The notes under the pieces: model-generated | Databases searched by the model: none | The model's input: the letters and a program-made list of their open reading frames with translations, nothing else | Told to the model about the DNA's origin: nothing | In this document: in pieces, positions 14,121 to 14,267 of the stretch | Numbering within the stretch: position 1 is the first letter of the stretch | Layout of the letters: each line of letters begins with the position of its first letter | Position numbers and translations under genes: made by a program | Assembly: GCA_905210995.1 (NCBI GenBank) | Contig: CAJLZE010000058.1 | Span: forward strand, 1-14,267 | Source of the DNA: an uncultured Anaerotruncus sp. | GTDB lineage: Bacteria; Bacillota; Clostridia; Oscillospirales; CAG-272 | Direction of reading: 5' to 3' | DNA: 14,267 nucleotides

Positions 14121-14240
14121 TCGGGTAATGTTGAAGCAGACTTTGACCTTCACACCCCGATGGTAGGCGGGGAATAAAGTCAGATCAGTATTTTGCGTTC
14201 TGTTGCCCCGCCGCGTTTAGCCGTGCCGGGCACGGCTAAA
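14121..14240 (+). repeat. Right copy of the 120-base inverted dispersed repeat
   Basis: It is the reverse complement of 1-120 with 13 mismatches and no gaps. The 43-base identical core is at 14162-14204. The terminal palindrome at 14216-14240 has 12-base arms (TTTAGCCGTGCC) around one G. A second stem can form between GGCGGGG (14166-14172) and CCCCGCC (14206-14212). It starts 7 bases after the ligase stop and runs in the same direction as that gene. No T-tract follows the palindrome, so it is not a standard intrinsic terminator. The last 27 bases of the window show nothing I recognise. Confidence 0.9.
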
Positions 14241-14267
14241 CCTGAAAAATCACATTGCACTAAACGG

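Noticed and set aside
1..14240. Composite transposon or integrative element bounded by the inverted repeats
   Set aside because: There is no transposase, integrase, target duplication or cargo-like gene; the interior is core metabolism in uniform codon style.
14216..14240. Right palindrome as the intrinsic terminator of the acyl-CoA ligase gene
   Set aside because: The stem is strong, but it lies about 100 bases past the stop and no T-tract follows it.

Overview
The window is a stretch of bacterial chromosome carrying mostly housekeeping and salvage genes. The base composition is GC-rich (roughly high 50s percent, judged by eye). Shine-Dalgarno sites are strong, and several promoters match or nearly match the sigma-A consensus with 17-base spacers. 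The gene set includes a rimO-pgsA pair, a DUF6106-like membrane protein, luxS-mtnN and a tiny Cys/Gly-rich membrane peptide. Together these suggest a high-GC member of the Clostridia, probably an Oscillospirales-like gut bacterium. That placement is inference from gene content and style, with no database support.

Layout. Positions 1-120 hold one copy of a 120-base repeat, and an inverted second copy lies at 14121-14240. Next, on the minus strand, come a bidirectional-looking terminator (126-163), a 49-residue Cys-rich membrane peptide (197-346) and a Gfo/Idh/MocA oxidoreductase (473-1555). A divergent promoter region (1556-1809) separates these from a long plus-strand run: a PLP aminotransferase, trpS, rimO, pgsA, an HD-domain protein, tdk, deoD, and a gene fusing phosphopentomutase (DeoB) to cytidine deaminase (Cdd). 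No convincing terminator lies between these genes, so read-through is possible. A consensus promoter then drives secG, which ends in a textbook terminator. Another consensus promoter drives DUF6106-like, luxS and mtnN. A last promoter with an extended -10 drives a long-chain acyl-CoA ligase, directly followed by the second repeat copy.

How the genes work together. Tdk, DeoD and DeoB-Cdd form a nucleoside salvage block: deamination of (deoxy)cytidine, phosphorolysis of purine nucleosides, recovery of the pentose phosphate, and phosphorylation of thymidine. MtnN and LuxS are consecutive enzymes of S-adenosylhomocysteine recycling, which releases homocysteine and the AI-2 precursor. PgsA and the acyl-CoA ligase belong to lipid metabolism, and TrpS and RimO to translation.

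The most unusual items are the flanking repeat pair, the single-chain DeoB-Cdd fusion, and the small Cys-rich peptide gene. The repeat pair shows a compensatory base change in its terminal palindrome and a coding-like substitution pattern in its other half. I saw no rRNA, tRNA, CRISPR array, transposase or phage gene.
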